Source: an uncultured Paracoccaceae bacterium
GTDB taxonomy: Bacteria > Pseudomonadota > Alphaproteobacteria > Rhodobacterales > Rhodobacteraceae
Direction of reading: 5' to 3'
Assembly (NCBI GenBank): GCA_947487205.1
Contig: CANKVU010000028.1
Span: 1-41,913 of the forward strand
Length of the DNA: 41,913 nt
Made by a program: the position numbers and the translations under genes. The notes under the pieces were generated by a model. It made no database searches. It had not been told where the DNA came from and worked only from the letters and a program-made list of their open reading frames with translations. The stretch's first letter is position 1. Each line of letters begins with the position of its first letter. Positions 25,060 through 33,141 of this stretch are shown one piece after another.

Positions 25060-25995
25060 ATGCACCGTTTTCTGGCCGGAACCGCGCTGGCCGCCGTTCT
25101 CGCCGTCCCCGCGGCGGCGCAGGACGGCATGCGGATCGGGGTCTCGATGACCTCTTTCGACAATCCCTGGCTCGCGGTCGTCCAGAGCGGCATGCGCGAG
25201 GCCGAGGAGGCCGCCGGGGACCTGACCCTGACCGTCGAGGACGCCGAGGAGGACGTCGCCCAGCAGCTCAACCAGGTGCAGAACTTCATCGCGTCCGGCG
25301 CCGACGCGATCGTCGTGAACCCGGTGGACGGCGACTCGACCCAGGCCATGACGCTGCGGGCCGAAGAGGCCGGCATCCCGCTCGTCTACGTGAACCACCC
25401 CCCCTACGACCTCGACGCGCTTCCCGACAATTCCGCCTATGTCGGCTCGGACGAGACGCAGGCCGCGCGGATGGAGACAGAGGCCATCTGCGGCATGCTG
25501 GACAAGCCCGCCACCGCGGTCATCCTCATCGGGCCTCTCGCCAACCATGCCGCGATCACCCGCACCGAGGTGACGAAGGAGACGCTAGCCGACACCCCCG
25601 CCTGCGAGGGGGTCGACCTTGTCGAGGAGCAGACCGCCAACTGGTCGCGCGTCGAGGCGCGCGACCTGATGTCGTCGTGGCTGACCGCCGGCATCCAGCC
25701 CGATGCGGTCATCGCCAACAACGACGAGATGGCGATCGGCGCGGCGCAGGCTCTGAAGACGGCCGGGGTGTCGATGGACGACGTGGTGATCGGCGGCATC
25801 GACGCGACGGCCGACGGCCTGGCGGCGATGGCGGAGGGCGATCTCGATGTCACCGTGTTCCAGGACGGTGCCGGTCAGGGGCGTGCCGCGGTGGAAACGG
25901 CTGTAGCTCTGGCACGGGGTGAAGAGCGTCCGCAGGCGGTCTGGATCCCGTTCGAGCCGGTCACCCCGGACAACATCAGCCAGTACTCGAACTGA
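25060..25995 (+). CDS. Second sugar ABC substrate-binding protein, paralogue of 16485-17426
   Basis: A 311-residue periplasmic binding protein with a signal peptide ending PAAAQ at about residue 21. It shares long blocks with the first binding protein: GVSMTSFDNPWL, QLNQVQNFIASGADAIVVNPVD, NNDEMAIGAAQALKTAG, DVTVFQDGAGQG. No second permease or ATPase accompanies it, so it probably feeds the transporter at 17512-19351, perhaps with another inositol isomer or affinity (inference). Likely ligand-contact stretches differ between the two copies, for example FDDNF against FDNPW and VNREP against VNHPP. It lies between iolE and the iolH-like gene, with a GAGGAGAG site. Confidence 0.9.
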   Translation: MHRFLAGTALAAVLAVPAAAQDGMRIGVSMTSFDNPWLAVVQSGMREAEEAAGDLTLTVEDAEEDVAQQLNQVQNFIASGADAIVVNPVDGDSTQAMTLRAEEAGIPLVYVNHPPYDLDALPDNSAYVGSDETQAARMETEAICGMLDKPATAVILIGPLANHAAITRTEVTKETLADTPACEGVDLVEEQTANWSRVEARDLMSSWLTAGIQPDAVIANNDEMAIGAAQALKTAGVSMDDVVIGGIDATADGLAAMAEGDLDVTVFQDGAGQGRAAVETAVALARGEERPQAVWIPFEPVTPDNISQYSN

Positions 25996-26015
25996 ACACG
26001 AAAGGGAGACCCCCC

Positions 26016-26915
26016 ATGAAGATCGCCCTCGACCCGTTCATGCACCGGCATCTGCCGCTCGAGAAGATCCCGGAGAAAGCTGCCGAGCTTGGCTATGAGT
26101 GGATCGAACTGAGTCCGCGCGCAGATTTCCTGGAATGGTTCAAGGCGCCCCGCGTCTTCCCCGACCGGATGACCTCGTTCAAGAAGGCGCTCCGCGACGC
26201 CAATGTCGGCATCGCCTCGCTCCTGCCGATGTATCGCTGGGCCTCGAACGACGAGACCGAGCGGCAGGCGGCCGTGCGGCACTGGAAGCGCGCCATCGAG
26301 ATCGCCGTCGAGATGGATGTCGACACGATGAACTCCGAGTTCGGCCGTGGTCCCCACCCCGACAAGGGCGGCTGCTATTCCTGCCACGGCGAGAGCATGG
26401 TGGAGATGTGCGAGGATGACTGGTTCCGCTCCATGGAGGAACTGGTGCCCGTCCTCGAGAAGGAAGGCATCCAGCTCAACATCGAGCCCCATCCCGAGGA
26501 CTGGGTCGAGACGCTGCAGCCCTCCGTGGACATCATCCGGACCATCAACTCGAAGAACGTCAAGTTCCTCTACTGCACGCCGCACACCTTCTATTTCGGC
26601 GACGACACCGTGGCAATGCTGCGCGAATGCGCCGACGTTCTGGCCCATGTCCACATCGCGGACACTTTCAACCACAAGGCCAGCTCGGGCCTGCGCTACA
26701 TCGTCAACCCGCCGGGTTCGTCGGCGCGCGTGCACCAGCACCTGAATATCGGGCAGGGCGAGGTGCCCTGGGACGACTTCTACCGCACGCTGGCCGAGAT
26801 CGGCTTCGACGGGATCATGACCTCCTGCGTCTTCGCCTGGGAGGAGAGCGCCGACGCGTCCGGGCGTTTCCAGCGCCAGGAGATGCAGCGCCTGATCGAC
26901 ACCCACTACAAGTAA
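26016..26915 (+). CDS. IolH-like sugar phosphate isomerase/epimerase TIM barrel
   Basis: A 299-residue TIM barrel beginning MKIALDPFMHRHLPLEKI, with ELGYEWIELSPRADFLEW, NSEFGRGPHPDKGGC, LNIEPHPEDW, FLYCTPHTFYFGDD and HVHIADTFNHKASSGLRYIVNPPG. The Glu/His/Asp set expected for the metal site is mostly visible, but the usual LxxDxGH motif is replaced by LYCTPHTF, a difference shared, as far as I recall, by proteins annotated as IolH. IolH is common in inositol operons but its reaction is not well settled. It sits 20 bases after the second binding protein with an AAGGGAGA site and before a second dehydrogenase, suggesting the three handle an alternative inositol isomer. Confidence 0.82.
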   Translation: MKIALDPFMHRHLPLEKIPEKAAELGYEWIELSPRADFLEWFKAPRVFPDRMTSFKKALRDANVGIASLLPMYRWASNDETERQAAVRHWKRAIEIAVEMDVDTMNSEFGRGPHPDKGGCYSCHGESMVEMCEDDWFRSMEELVPVLEKEGIQLNIEPHPEDWVETLQPSVDIIRTINSKNVKFLYCTPHTFYFGDDTVAMLRECADVLAHVHIADTFNHKASSGLRYIVNPPGSSARVHQHLNIGQGEVPWDDFYRTLAEIGFDGIMTSCVFAWEESADASGRFQRQEMQRLIDTHYK

Positions 26916-26943
26916 ACCGGCCCCGGCCGGAGGGAGAAACACC

Positions 26944-27948
26944 ATGACCCTGAATATCGGCGTGATCGGCTGCGGCATGATCGGCCAGGACCATATCCGC
27001 CGCATCACCGACGTTCTGGCCGGGGCGCGCGTGGCCGGCGTGACCGATCCGGACCACGACCGCGCGGCGAAGGCCGCCGAGAAGCCCGGCGCAAAGGTCT
27101 TCGACGACGCGCAGACCATGATCGCGAGCGACGAGATCGACGCGCTCCTGATCTGCTCCTGGGGTCCGGCGCACGAGGAGGCGATCCTGCCTGCGCTCGA
27201 GGCCAGCAAGCCCGTCTTCTGCGAGAAGCCCCTGGCGCCCACCCGCGAGGCCTGCCAGCGGATCATCGATGCCGAGGTAAAGGTGGGCCGCAGGCTGATC
27301 CAGGTCGGGTTTATGCGCCGCTACGATCGGGGCTACCGGGCAATGAAGGACGCCCTAGATGCCAGGGAGATCGGCGCGCCGCTGATCTTCCACTCCAAGC
27401 ATCGCAACGCGGAAGTGCCGGCGGATCTCTACACCTCCGACATGGCGGTGTCGGACACGATGGTCCACGATTTCGACGTCACCCGCTACCTGATGGGCGG
27501 CGAGATCACGCGGATCCGGGTGTTTCACGGGAAGAAGAACTCCAAGGGCGGCGATCTGCGCGACCCGATCCTTGCGGTGATGGAGCTGTCGACCGGTGGG
27601 CTCGCGACCTGCGAGGTCTCGGTGAACATCGGCTACGGCTACGATATTGGCGCCGAAATCTCCGGTGAGAACGGCGTGATCGATATTGCCGAGACGAACG
27701 CCGCCGTGGTGAAGAATGGCAGCGCCTTCCACGGCCGGGTCCCGGCCGATTGGCGGGAGCGCTTCATCACCGCGTACGACCTCGAGATCGACGAATGGAT
27801 CAGGGCCGCCTCGAAAGGCGGCGCAACCGGTCCTTCGGCGTGGGACGGATATGCGATCACCGCCGTCAGTGATGCAGGCCTCGAAGCCGCGCGGACGGGT
27901 GAGGCGGTCGACGTGCGCATTGGCGAGATGCCGGATCTCTATGCCTGA
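26944..27948 (+). CDS. Second Gfo/Idh/MocA inositol-type dehydrogenase
   Basis: A 334-residue oxidoreductase with the Rossmann block IGVIGCGMIGQDHIRRI, catalytic lysine in CEKPLA near residue 97, and the Asp/His pair in VSDTMVHDFDVTRYLMGG. It resembles IolG in its substrate motifs (GFMRRYDRGYRAMK) but is clearly distinct from the iolG at 19403. Operons often carry a second enzyme for scyllo- or D-chiro-inositol, which is the likely role here. The last 8 bases overlap the start of the 77-residue membrane protein gene, so the two are translationally linked. The start has a GGAGGGAG site. Confidence 0.9.
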   Translation: MTLNIGVIGCGMIGQDHIRRITDVLAGARVAGVTDPDHDRAAKAAEKPGAKVFDDAQTMIASDEIDALLICSWGPAHEEAILPALEASKPVFCEKPLAPTREACQRIIDAEVKVGRRLIQVGFMRRYDRGYRAMKDALDAREIGAPLIFHSKHRNAEVPADLYTSDMAVSDTMVHDFDVTRYLMGGEITRIRVFHGKKNSKGGDLRDPILAVMELSTGGLATCEVSVNIGYGYDIGAEISGENGVIDIAETNAAVVKNGSAFHGRVPADWRERFITAYDLEIDEWIRAASKGGATGPSAWDGYAITAVSDAGLEAARTGEAVDVRIGEMPDLYA

Positions 27949-28174
27949 GTTTCGCCCCACCCTCTGGGGGCTCGACAGTCCCTTCTTCGCGCCGCTCTGG
28001 CGCCGGGTGGCGATCGTCGTGCTGGCCGGGGGGTGGGCGATCGTCGAACTGCTGGGCGGATCGCCCTTCTGGGCGATCCTCTTCGGCGGGATCACCGCCG
28101 TCTGCATCTGGCAATTCTTCATCGTGCATGACTACGACACGCGCCCGAAGGACGCGGAGAAGGAGGACGAATGA
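27941..28174 (+). CDS. Small two-helix membrane protein, coupled within the inositol operon
   Basis: A 77-residue protein of unknown function. Hydrophobic segments at about residues 23-39 (VAIVVLAGGWAIVELLG) and 43-62 (FWAILFGGITAVCIWQFFIV) make a helical hairpin, flanked by an aromatic N-terminus and a strongly charged tail ending KDAEKEDE. There is no signal peptide apart from the first helix. The ATG overlaps the dehydrogenase gene by 8 bases and the stop overlaps iolB by ATGA. A purely accidental frame is unlikely because the overlaps are precise and the membrane pattern is clean. It could be an accessory subunit of a transporter, perhaps IolT or the ABC permease; this is inference from place only. 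Confidence 0.72.
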   Translation: MPEFRPTLWGLDSPFFAPLWRRVAIVVLAGGWAIVELLGGSPFWAILFGGITAVCIWQFFIVHDYDTRPKDAEKEDE

Positions 28175-28995
28175 GCGATCTGCTGAGGAAACCGCATAGC
28201 GAGACGGGGCGTATCCACGACATCACGCCGGAGAACGCGAAGGGTCCGCTCTCGCCCGACTGGGCCTATGTCGGCTTCACCTGCTACCGCCTCGCTCCCG
28301 GAGAGATGGCGGAAGAGGCGACCGGCGACCGCGAGGCGATCCTCGTCCTCGTCGAGGGCAAGGCGCGGCTCTCGGGGGCAGGCGAGGATTTCGGCGAGAT
28401 GGGCGAGCGAATGGATGTTTTCGAGAGGACACCACCGCACTGTCTCTATGTGCCGAGCGGCAGTGACTGGCACGCCGAGGCGACCACCGACTGCGTCATC
28501 GGCGTCTGCACGGCGCCGGGGCAGGGCGGCCATGCCGCCCAGGTCATCGGGCCGGAAGGCATCTCGCTCGCCGAACGGGGCAAGGGCACCAACACCCGCT
28601 ACATCAACGCCATCGCCATGGAGGAGCGCGACGTCGCCGACAGTCTGCTGGTGACAGAAGTCTTCACCCCCGCCGGGCACTGGTCGTCCTATCCGCCTCA
28701 CCGGCATGACGAGGACGATTTCCCGGACATGACCTACCTTGAGGAGACCTACTACCACCGGCTGAACCCGGCCCAGGGCTATGGTCATCAGCGCGTCTTC
28801 ACCGAGGACGGCTCCCTCGACGAAACGATGAGCGTCTCGAACCACGACGTGGTGCTGGTCCCGAAGGGCCACCACCCCTGCGCCGCGCCCTACGGCTACG
28901 AGATGTACTACCTCAACGTCATGGCCGGACCGCGCCGGAACTGGCGCTTCCGGAACCATCCCGATCACGACTGGATCGCGAAGAAGGACGCCTGA
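28171..28995 (+). CDS. iolB: 5-deoxy-glucuronate isomerase
   Basis: A 274-residue bicupin-type isomerase that converts 5-deoxy-D-glucuronate to 2-deoxy-5-keto-D-gluconate, the substrate of IolC. The family core is plain: WSSYPPHRHDEDDFPDMTYLEETYYHRLNPAQGYGHQRVFTEDGSLDE (metal-binding His, His and Glu) followed by VPKGHHPCAAPYGYEMYYLNVMAGP. The start overlaps the 77-residue gene by ATGA. Length and motifs match IolB. It is followed after 48 bases by the MFS transporter. Confidence 0.95.
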   Translation: MSDLLRKPHSETGRIHDITPENAKGPLSPDWAYVGFTCYRLAPGEMAEEATGDREAILVLVEGKARLSGAGEDFGEMGERMDVFERTPPHCLYVPSGSDWHAEATTDCVIGVCTAPGQGGHAAQVIGPEGISLAERGKGTNTRYINAIAMEERDVADSLLVTEVFTPAGHWSSYPPHRHDEDDFPDMTYLEETYYHRLNPAQGYGHQRVFTEDGSLDETMSVSNHDVVLVPKGHHPCAAPYGYEMYYLNVMAGPRRNWRFRNHPDHDWIAKKDA

Positions 28996-28999
28996 TCAC

Positions 29000-29019
29000 C
29001 GCCCGGGCCGGCCCGGGCG
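29000..29019. repeat. Perfect 20-bp GC palindrome between iolB and the MFS gene
   Basis: Positions 29000-29019 form a perfect 20-bp palindrome made only of G and C, starting 5 bases after the iolB stop. As RNA it would give a hairpin with a minimal loop. It is the fourth GC-rich hairpin in a gap of this operon. It may act as a processing signal or weak terminator. Confidence 0.5.
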
Positions 29020-29043
29020 CATCCCTGCCGGGAGGAGGACATC

Positions 29044-30462
29044 ATGTCCACGGACCACGCACGCATCGCCCGCCGCCTGCCGCCCGATGAGCCCGGCGAT
29101 CATTCGAGGCGTTTGACCCTCATCACCGTCGTTGCCTGCCTCGGCGGGCTCCTGTTCGGCTACGATACCGGTGTCATCAACGGCGCTCTGGAGCCGATGA
29201 AGCGCGACCTCGGCATGACGCCGACGATCGAGGGCTTCGTCGTCTCGATCCTGATCTTCGGCGCGGCGGTGGGCGCGGTGATCGGCGGCAAGCTGGCCGA
29301 CGCCTATGGGCGGCGCCACAACATCATTCTGCTGGCGCTTGTCTTCGTCGTGGGAACGCTGGGCTGCGTCTTCGCCCCGAACTGGCAGGTCCTGGCGCTG
29401 TTCCGCGCCATCCTCGGTCTCGCTGTCGGGGGGGCCTCGGCCATTGTCCCGATCTACCTGGCGGAGGTCGCGCCCTTCGAGCGCCGCGGCAGCTTGGTGA
29501 CGCGCAACGAGTACATGATCATCGTCGGCCAGTTCTCGGCCTTCGTGATCAATGCGGCCATCTTCTACATCTGGGGCGAGAACGATGTGATCTGGCGCTG
29601 GATGCTGGCCATTGCCGTGCTCCCGGCCATCGGGCTGTTCTTCGGCATGTTGCGCATGCCGGAAAGCCCGCGCTGGCTGTCCATGCAGTCGCGCGACGGG
29701 GAAGCTCTTCAAGTCTTGCAGCAGGTACGCAGCGACGCACGCGCCCGGGCCGAGATGGAAGAGGTCCAGACCCTGGCCGAGCGCGACAAGAGCGCTCACA
29801 AAGCCGGGTTCGGTGACCTCGCCGTGCCCTGGATCCGCCGGTTGATCATCATCGGGATTGGGATGGGCATCTTTCAGCAGCTGACCGGGATCAACTCCAT
29901 CATGTACTACGGTACACAGCTGCTACAGGATTCCGGCTTCTCGGCCCGGGGTGCGATCATCGCCAATACCCTCAACGGCCTTGCCAGTCTCGCCGGGATC
30001 ACCGCCGGCATCATGCTGATCAACCGGATCGACCGGCGGACCATGCTCCTCGGCGGCTTCGCCCTGACAACGCTGTTCCACCTGCTGGTGGGGCTCAGTG
30101 CCTATCTCGTTCCCGAAACGGCAGCGATCAAGCCGTGGCTCATCCTGATCTTCGTGGTGCTGTTCGTCTTCTCGATGCAGGGGACGATCGGTCCCCTGGT
30201 CTGGCTGCTGCTCTCGGAGATGTTTCCTCTGCGGATCCGCAGCTTTGCCATGGGGATCAGCGTGTTCATGCTGTGGACCGCGAATGCCTGCGTGGCCTTC
30301 GCTTTCCCCCCGATCGTTGCGGCCCTCGGGATTGCTGCGACCTTCTTCCTGTTCGCAGGCCTGGGAGTGCTGGCACTCGCATTCATCGCGGCCTTCGTGC
30401 CCGAGACCCGCGGCAAATCATTGGAAGAGTTCGAAGCCGATTTCCAGGCGGATCATGCCTGA
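29044..30462 (+). CDS. iolT: MFS sugar porter, probable myo-inositol transporter (IolT-like)
   Basis: A 472-residue permease of the sugar-porter family with 12 predicted helices. Signatures are GGLLFGYDTGVINGAL in the first helix, GGKLADAYGRRHN, the PESPRWL motif after helix 6, QQLTGINSIMYYG in helix 7, and PETRGKSLEEFE near the end. Members of this branch include Bacillus IolT, a proton symporter for inositol, and bacterial xylose and glucose carriers. As the last gene of the iol operon it most likely gives a second, low-cost inositol route beside the ABC importer. The start has a GGGAGGAGG site. A hairpin after the stop separates it from convergent DUF1127. Confidence 0.88.
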   Translation: MSTDHARIARRLPPDEPGDHSRRLTLITVVACLGGLLFGYDTGVINGALEPMKRDLGMTPTIEGFVVSILIFGAAVGAVIGGKLADAYGRRHNIILLALVFVVGTLGCVFAPNWQVLALFRAILGLAVGGASAIVPIYLAEVAPFERRGSLVTRNEYMIIVGQFSAFVINAAIFYIWGENDVIWRWMLAIAVLPAIGLFFGMLRMPESPRWLSMQSRDGEALQVLQQVRSDARARAEMEEVQTLAERDKSAHKAGFGDLAVPWIRRLIIIGIGMGIFQQLTGINSIMYYGTQLLQDSGFSARGAIIANTLNGLASLAGITAGIMLINRIDRRTMLLGGFALTTLFHLLVGLSAYLVPETAAIKPWLILIFVVLFVFSMQGTIGPLVWLLLSEMFPLRIRSFAMGISVFMLWTANACVAFAFPPIVAALGIAATFFLFAGLGVLALAFIAAFVPETRGKSLEEFEADFQADHA

Positions 30463-30467
30463 GAAGC

Positions 30468-30494
30468 GGAGCCGGACCGCTACCGCCCGGCTCC
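30468..30494. terminator. Bidirectional terminator candidate between iolT and DUF1127
   Basis: GGAGCCGG (30468-30475) pairs with CCGGCTCC (30487-30494) across an 11-base loop, in the 40-base gap between two converging genes. The place is right for a shared terminator. T-runs are weak. Confidence 0.5.
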
Positions 30495-30502
30495 CTACTA
30501 GG

Positions 30503-30721
30503 TTACCGGTAAGCATGGGCGTGGGCGACGTCGGCGATCTCGTGACGGCTGAGGCCGATATCGGCAAGGTCGGCATCGCTCATCCGCGACAGCTCGCCGT
30601 AGGTCCGGAAGTACTCCGCGAAGCGGGCGCGCTCGGCACGGCGCGCCGCGAGCTTGCGGGCAAACCAGTCATGGATCCCGAGCGGGGCGGCGGGGCGGTC
30701 GAAGCTGGCGGTGAAAGCCAT
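30503..30721 (-). CDS. DUF1127 small protein
   Basis: A 72-residue basic protein ending with the DUF1127 pattern LSRMSDADLADIGLSRHEIADVA. The N-terminal half (FARKLAARRAERARFAEYFRTYGEL) is a positively charged helix. Small DUF1127 proteins are common in alphaproteobacteria, some act in RNA-related regulation of phosphate or carbon use, and most are uncharacterised. The start has an AGAGGAG site. The gene is divergent from a Gfo/Idh/MocA gene and convergent with iolT. No specific link to inositol use can be shown. Confidence 0.85.
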   Translation of the reverse strand: MAFTASFDRPAAPLGIHDWFARKLAARRAERARFAEYFRTYGELSRMSDADLADIGLSRHEIADVAHAHAYR

Positions 30722-30881
30722 GGCAAGGCTCCTCTTAGACGAGATGTCGTGTTCGGGACATCAGGTAGGAGCCATGCTGCAATCGCACAATCAGTGCTCC
30801 TGCAGTGCCGCATTGCAGCATCTGCAAGGCTGCAGGCGGTCACCCGTTAGCGTGCGATAGGATAGAGAAAGGGCGGATCTG

Positions 30882-31853
30882 ATGAAGGGTATCGGATTTA
30901 TCGGGACCGGGAACGTGGCCGAGCGCCATGCGGAGGCTCTGCGGCAAGCGCGGGATGCGCGCTTGGTCGCTGTCTGGTCACCTACGGAGGCAAAGCGACG
31001 GGGTTTTGCCGAGCGCCACGGCGCGGAGGCCATGGAAAGCGCCGAGGCGCTCTATGCCCGGCCGGACATCGATGCCGTCTTCGTCCTAGCCGCGGCCGAA
31101 GCGCATGTGGACGAAGCATGTCGGGCGATGGACGCCGGCAAGCACGTTCTCGTCGAGAAGCCGGTGGCCCTCGACGATGCCGGGTTCCAAAGGTTGCGCA
31201 AGACATCCGCTCGGACGGGGCGGATCTGCATGCCGTCCCACAATTACGTCTATGCGCCGGACATACGCCGGCTCGGTCACCACGCCGGTACGGGTTTCCT
31301 GGGGCGAATCCATTCGCTCTGGATCCTTTGCAACCAACGCCAGAGCCAGTCGCTCGGGGAAATTCCTGGCATCGTGCTCAATGACATGATGGTCCATCCG
31401 GCCTACCAAAGCCTGTTTCTGCTCGGACGGCCCCGCGACGTTTCCGCTGTGGCGTCGAACGTGTATTTTGAAAGTGGGAACGACGACCAGGTCGGCCTGA
31501 CGCTGACCTATGCGGACGGCCAGATCGCCACTCTCTGGGCATCATGGGCCACCGAGGACACGGCCCGCGATCCCTGGACCGTGACCGTGAAGCTCCTCGG
31601 GTCCAAGGGGGCCGGAATCTCGGCCTGGGACGAGCTAAAGAACAACGATGAACCCGAGCCCGGCTGGGACGACGCGGCCTACTGGGACAGCTTCCTGTGG
31701 GTGCAGAAGTGGTTCCTGGAAGAGTGCCTCGGTCGCGGCCGGGCCCCGCTCTCGTCGCTCGATGATGCCTCCGACGCGCTGGCTATTCTCAAGGCAGCCC
31801 GCACCTCTATCGATACTGGGAGGCGCGTGCCATTCGAACCGCTTCCGTTCTAG
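30882..31853 (+). CDS. Gfo/Idh/MocA-family oxidoreductase (stand-alone)
   Basis: A 323-residue protein with the Rossmann block IGFIGTGNVAERHAEAL and the catalytic lysine in VEKPVA near residue 93; DMMVHPAYQSLFLLG replaces the usual HD(I/F)D motif, so His is kept but the following Asp is not. The middle CMPSHNYVYAPDIRRL is typical of the branch acting on sugar-like compounds. It is the fourth member of this family in the window and the least like IolG. It has its own AAAGGG ribosome site and no cotranscribed partner. Role unknown; a sugar or inositol dehydrogenase is likely. Confidence 0.87.
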   Translation: MKGIGFIGTGNVAERHAEALRQARDARLVAVWSPTEAKRRGFAERHGAEAMESAEALYARPDIDAVFVLAAAEAHVDEACRAMDAGKHVLVEKPVALDDAGFQRLRKTSARTGRICMPSHNYVYAPDIRRLGHHAGTGFLGRIHSLWILCNQRQSQSLGEIPGIVLNDMMVHPAYQSLFLLGRPRDVSAVASNVYFESGNDDQVGLTLTYADGQIATLWASWATEDTARDPWTVTVKLLGSKGAGISAWDELKNNDEPEPGWDDAAYWDSFLWVQKWFLEECLGRGRAPLSSLDDASDALAILKAARTSIDTGRRVPFEPLPF

Positions 31854-32015
31854 AGGAACTGGCCCCCTAAAGAATGAGATGGACGATCCCTCGGCCAGGG
31901 TTGTCAAGATAACTGGGATCGTTCGCAGACCGTTTTGGTTTTCGCCAAGGGCATGACCAAAGATTCAGACGATACCGCGAGCGGACTTTTCAGGGGACTT
32001 GACCAAAATGCCGAC

Positions 32016-32423
32016 TTACGGCGCAGAAATGCTGAACAACCGTTTGACACGATCGACGAACAGCCCGAAAGGCCGCGCCAGAAGAATCATGAAGATGATC
32101 GCCGAGACGATTGCCAGCAATGCTTCTTGCCCGCTCGCGCCCGCAATCAGCAATGTCGTTCCATAGACCGGAACCTGGAACGACACGAACGCGGCGATGT
32201 CGCTTATCGCAGCGGAGAGGCGCCCCCTCGGTCGTATCCGACGCAGTAGCCAATCACGCCAGCTCGTGTAGGGGCGTGCTGTTACGATCATCATCGGCAC
32301 CATCATGAGCCGCGTCGTTAGAACCTCGGCCGGCGTCATTCCGGCGATAAAAAGTTCGGTAAGTGTCGCGACGACGGTGAAGAAGACCACCGTGGAGGTA
32401 GTATCGACAATAAAAACACGCAT
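32016..32423 (-). CDS. alaE: AlaE-family L-alanine exporter
   Basis: A 135-residue membrane protein with four hydrophobic segments. Family blocks are VDTTSTVVFFTVVATLTELFIAGM, SRLVAIP-like TTRLMMVPMMIVTARPYTSWRDWLLR, SDIAAFVSFQVPVYGTTLLIAGA and PFGLFVDRVKRLF, all in the order seen in E. coli AlaE. AlaE exports excess L-alanine across the inner membrane. ATG 32423 (MRVFIVDTT) was chosen because the E. coli protein starts at a similar distance before the same block; an upstream extension to 32549 does not look like protein. The ribosome site is weak. It is convergent with the Gfo gene and just downstream of mazF. Confidence 0.82.
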   Translation of the reverse strand: MRVFIVDTTSTVVFFTVVATLTELFIAGMTPAEVLTTRLMMVPMMIVTARPYTSWRDWLLRRIRPRGRLSAAISDIAAFVSFQVPVYGTTLLIAGASGQEALLAIVSAIIFMILLARPFGLFVDRVKRLFSISAP

Positions 32424-32575
32424 GGAGGGACAATAGCAGCTGACGGACATGCAGCGCCAGATAGCGGGTCGGATCCGAGAGGCTCCCCGTATTTCCTCTG
32501 GGACGCTCAAGCGCAGGGCAGTTCGGCAGAGCGGACCGAAAACGGGCAAATTTATAAAGATCTAATATAATATTT

Positions 32576-32905
32576 CTAGGGGCCTGCAATCAGCGCCGTC
32601 GCCTTTGCGCGAACTTCCGCCAATTCTTCGAGCGAAACCTGACCCTTACGCTTCGCCTTTCGAGCTTTCCAATCAAGGCTCCTGACCTGATCGGCCAGAA
32701 CTACGCTCTCGACATCTCCGGCGATCGCGACCTCGAACGGGTAGCCCTTGATCTTGGTCGTCATCGGACAGCACACCATCAGGCCGAACCGGTTGTATCT
32801 CGCCGGGCTCAGGACAAGGGCCGGGCGATGGCCAGTCTGTTCATGGCCGGCCTGGGGGGTAAAATGCAGCCAGAGAATGTCTCCCGCCTCAGGGACATAA
32901 GCCAC
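32576..32905 (-). CDS. mazF: MazF/PemK-family endoribonuclease toxin
   Basis: A 109-residue toxin starting with GTG, two bases after the mazE stop. The MazF pattern is complete: AGDILWLHFTPQAGHEQTGHRPALVLSP (active-site region with the catalytic arginine), CCPMTTKIKGYPFEVAI, and VVLADQVRSLDW. Such toxins cut single-stranded RNA at short motifs and are inhibited by MazE. The toxin seems intact while the antitoxin has an altered 5' end, so its activity in the host deserves attention. The gene is followed by an AT-rich stretch and alaE. Confidence 0.9.
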   Translation of the reverse strand: MAYVPEAGDILWLHFTPQAGHEQTGHRPALVLSPARYNRFGLMVCCPMTTKIKGYPFEVAIAGDVESVVLADQVRSLDWKARKAKRKGQVSLEELAEVRAKATALIAGP

Positions 32906-32907
32906 CG

Positions 32908-33141
32908 TCAGAGGGCTTCGTTGCCGACCGGATCGCCAAAATCGACTTCGCCATGGACGTTCTCCGCTGTGATCCCGTCCAGCAGCTTGTCCAGGTCAAC
33001 AACGGTCTCACGAATTGGATCGATGACGATCCGGCCCTCTTCCTCACGAACGTCGACGGTTGCATCGAGATCGAGGCGGGCTGCCTGCATGATGGCGGAC
33101 GGGATCCGTACAGAGGCACTGTTACCTGTAACGAACCGCAA
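32908..33141 (-). CDS. mazE: MazE-type (AbrB-fold) antitoxin with a displaced 5' end
   Basis: A 77-residue frame. From residue 7 it is a normal MazE: GNSASVRIPSAIMQAARLDLDATVDVREEEGRIVIDP, then an acidic C-terminal tail for toxin binding. The residues before it (MRFVT) do not match the usual first strand (of the type xxIxKWGNS). The only possible start is TTG at 33139-33141, directly preceded in frame by TAA, and no ribosome site is visible. Homology begins exactly where an IS21-like terminal sequence starts (33127 on the plus strand). The insertion seems to have cut off the original start and promoter and supplied a poor substitute. It may be poorly expressed. Confidence 0.7.
   Translation of the reverse strand: MRFVTGNSASVRIPSAIMQAARLDLDATVDVREEEGRIVIDPIRETVVDLDKLLDGITAENVHGEVDFGDPVGNEAL

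Noticed and set aside
31854-32015. Gap between the Gfo gene and alaE, checked for IS ends or RNA genes
   Set aside because: No convincing inverted repeat, reading frame or tRNA-like fold was seen.
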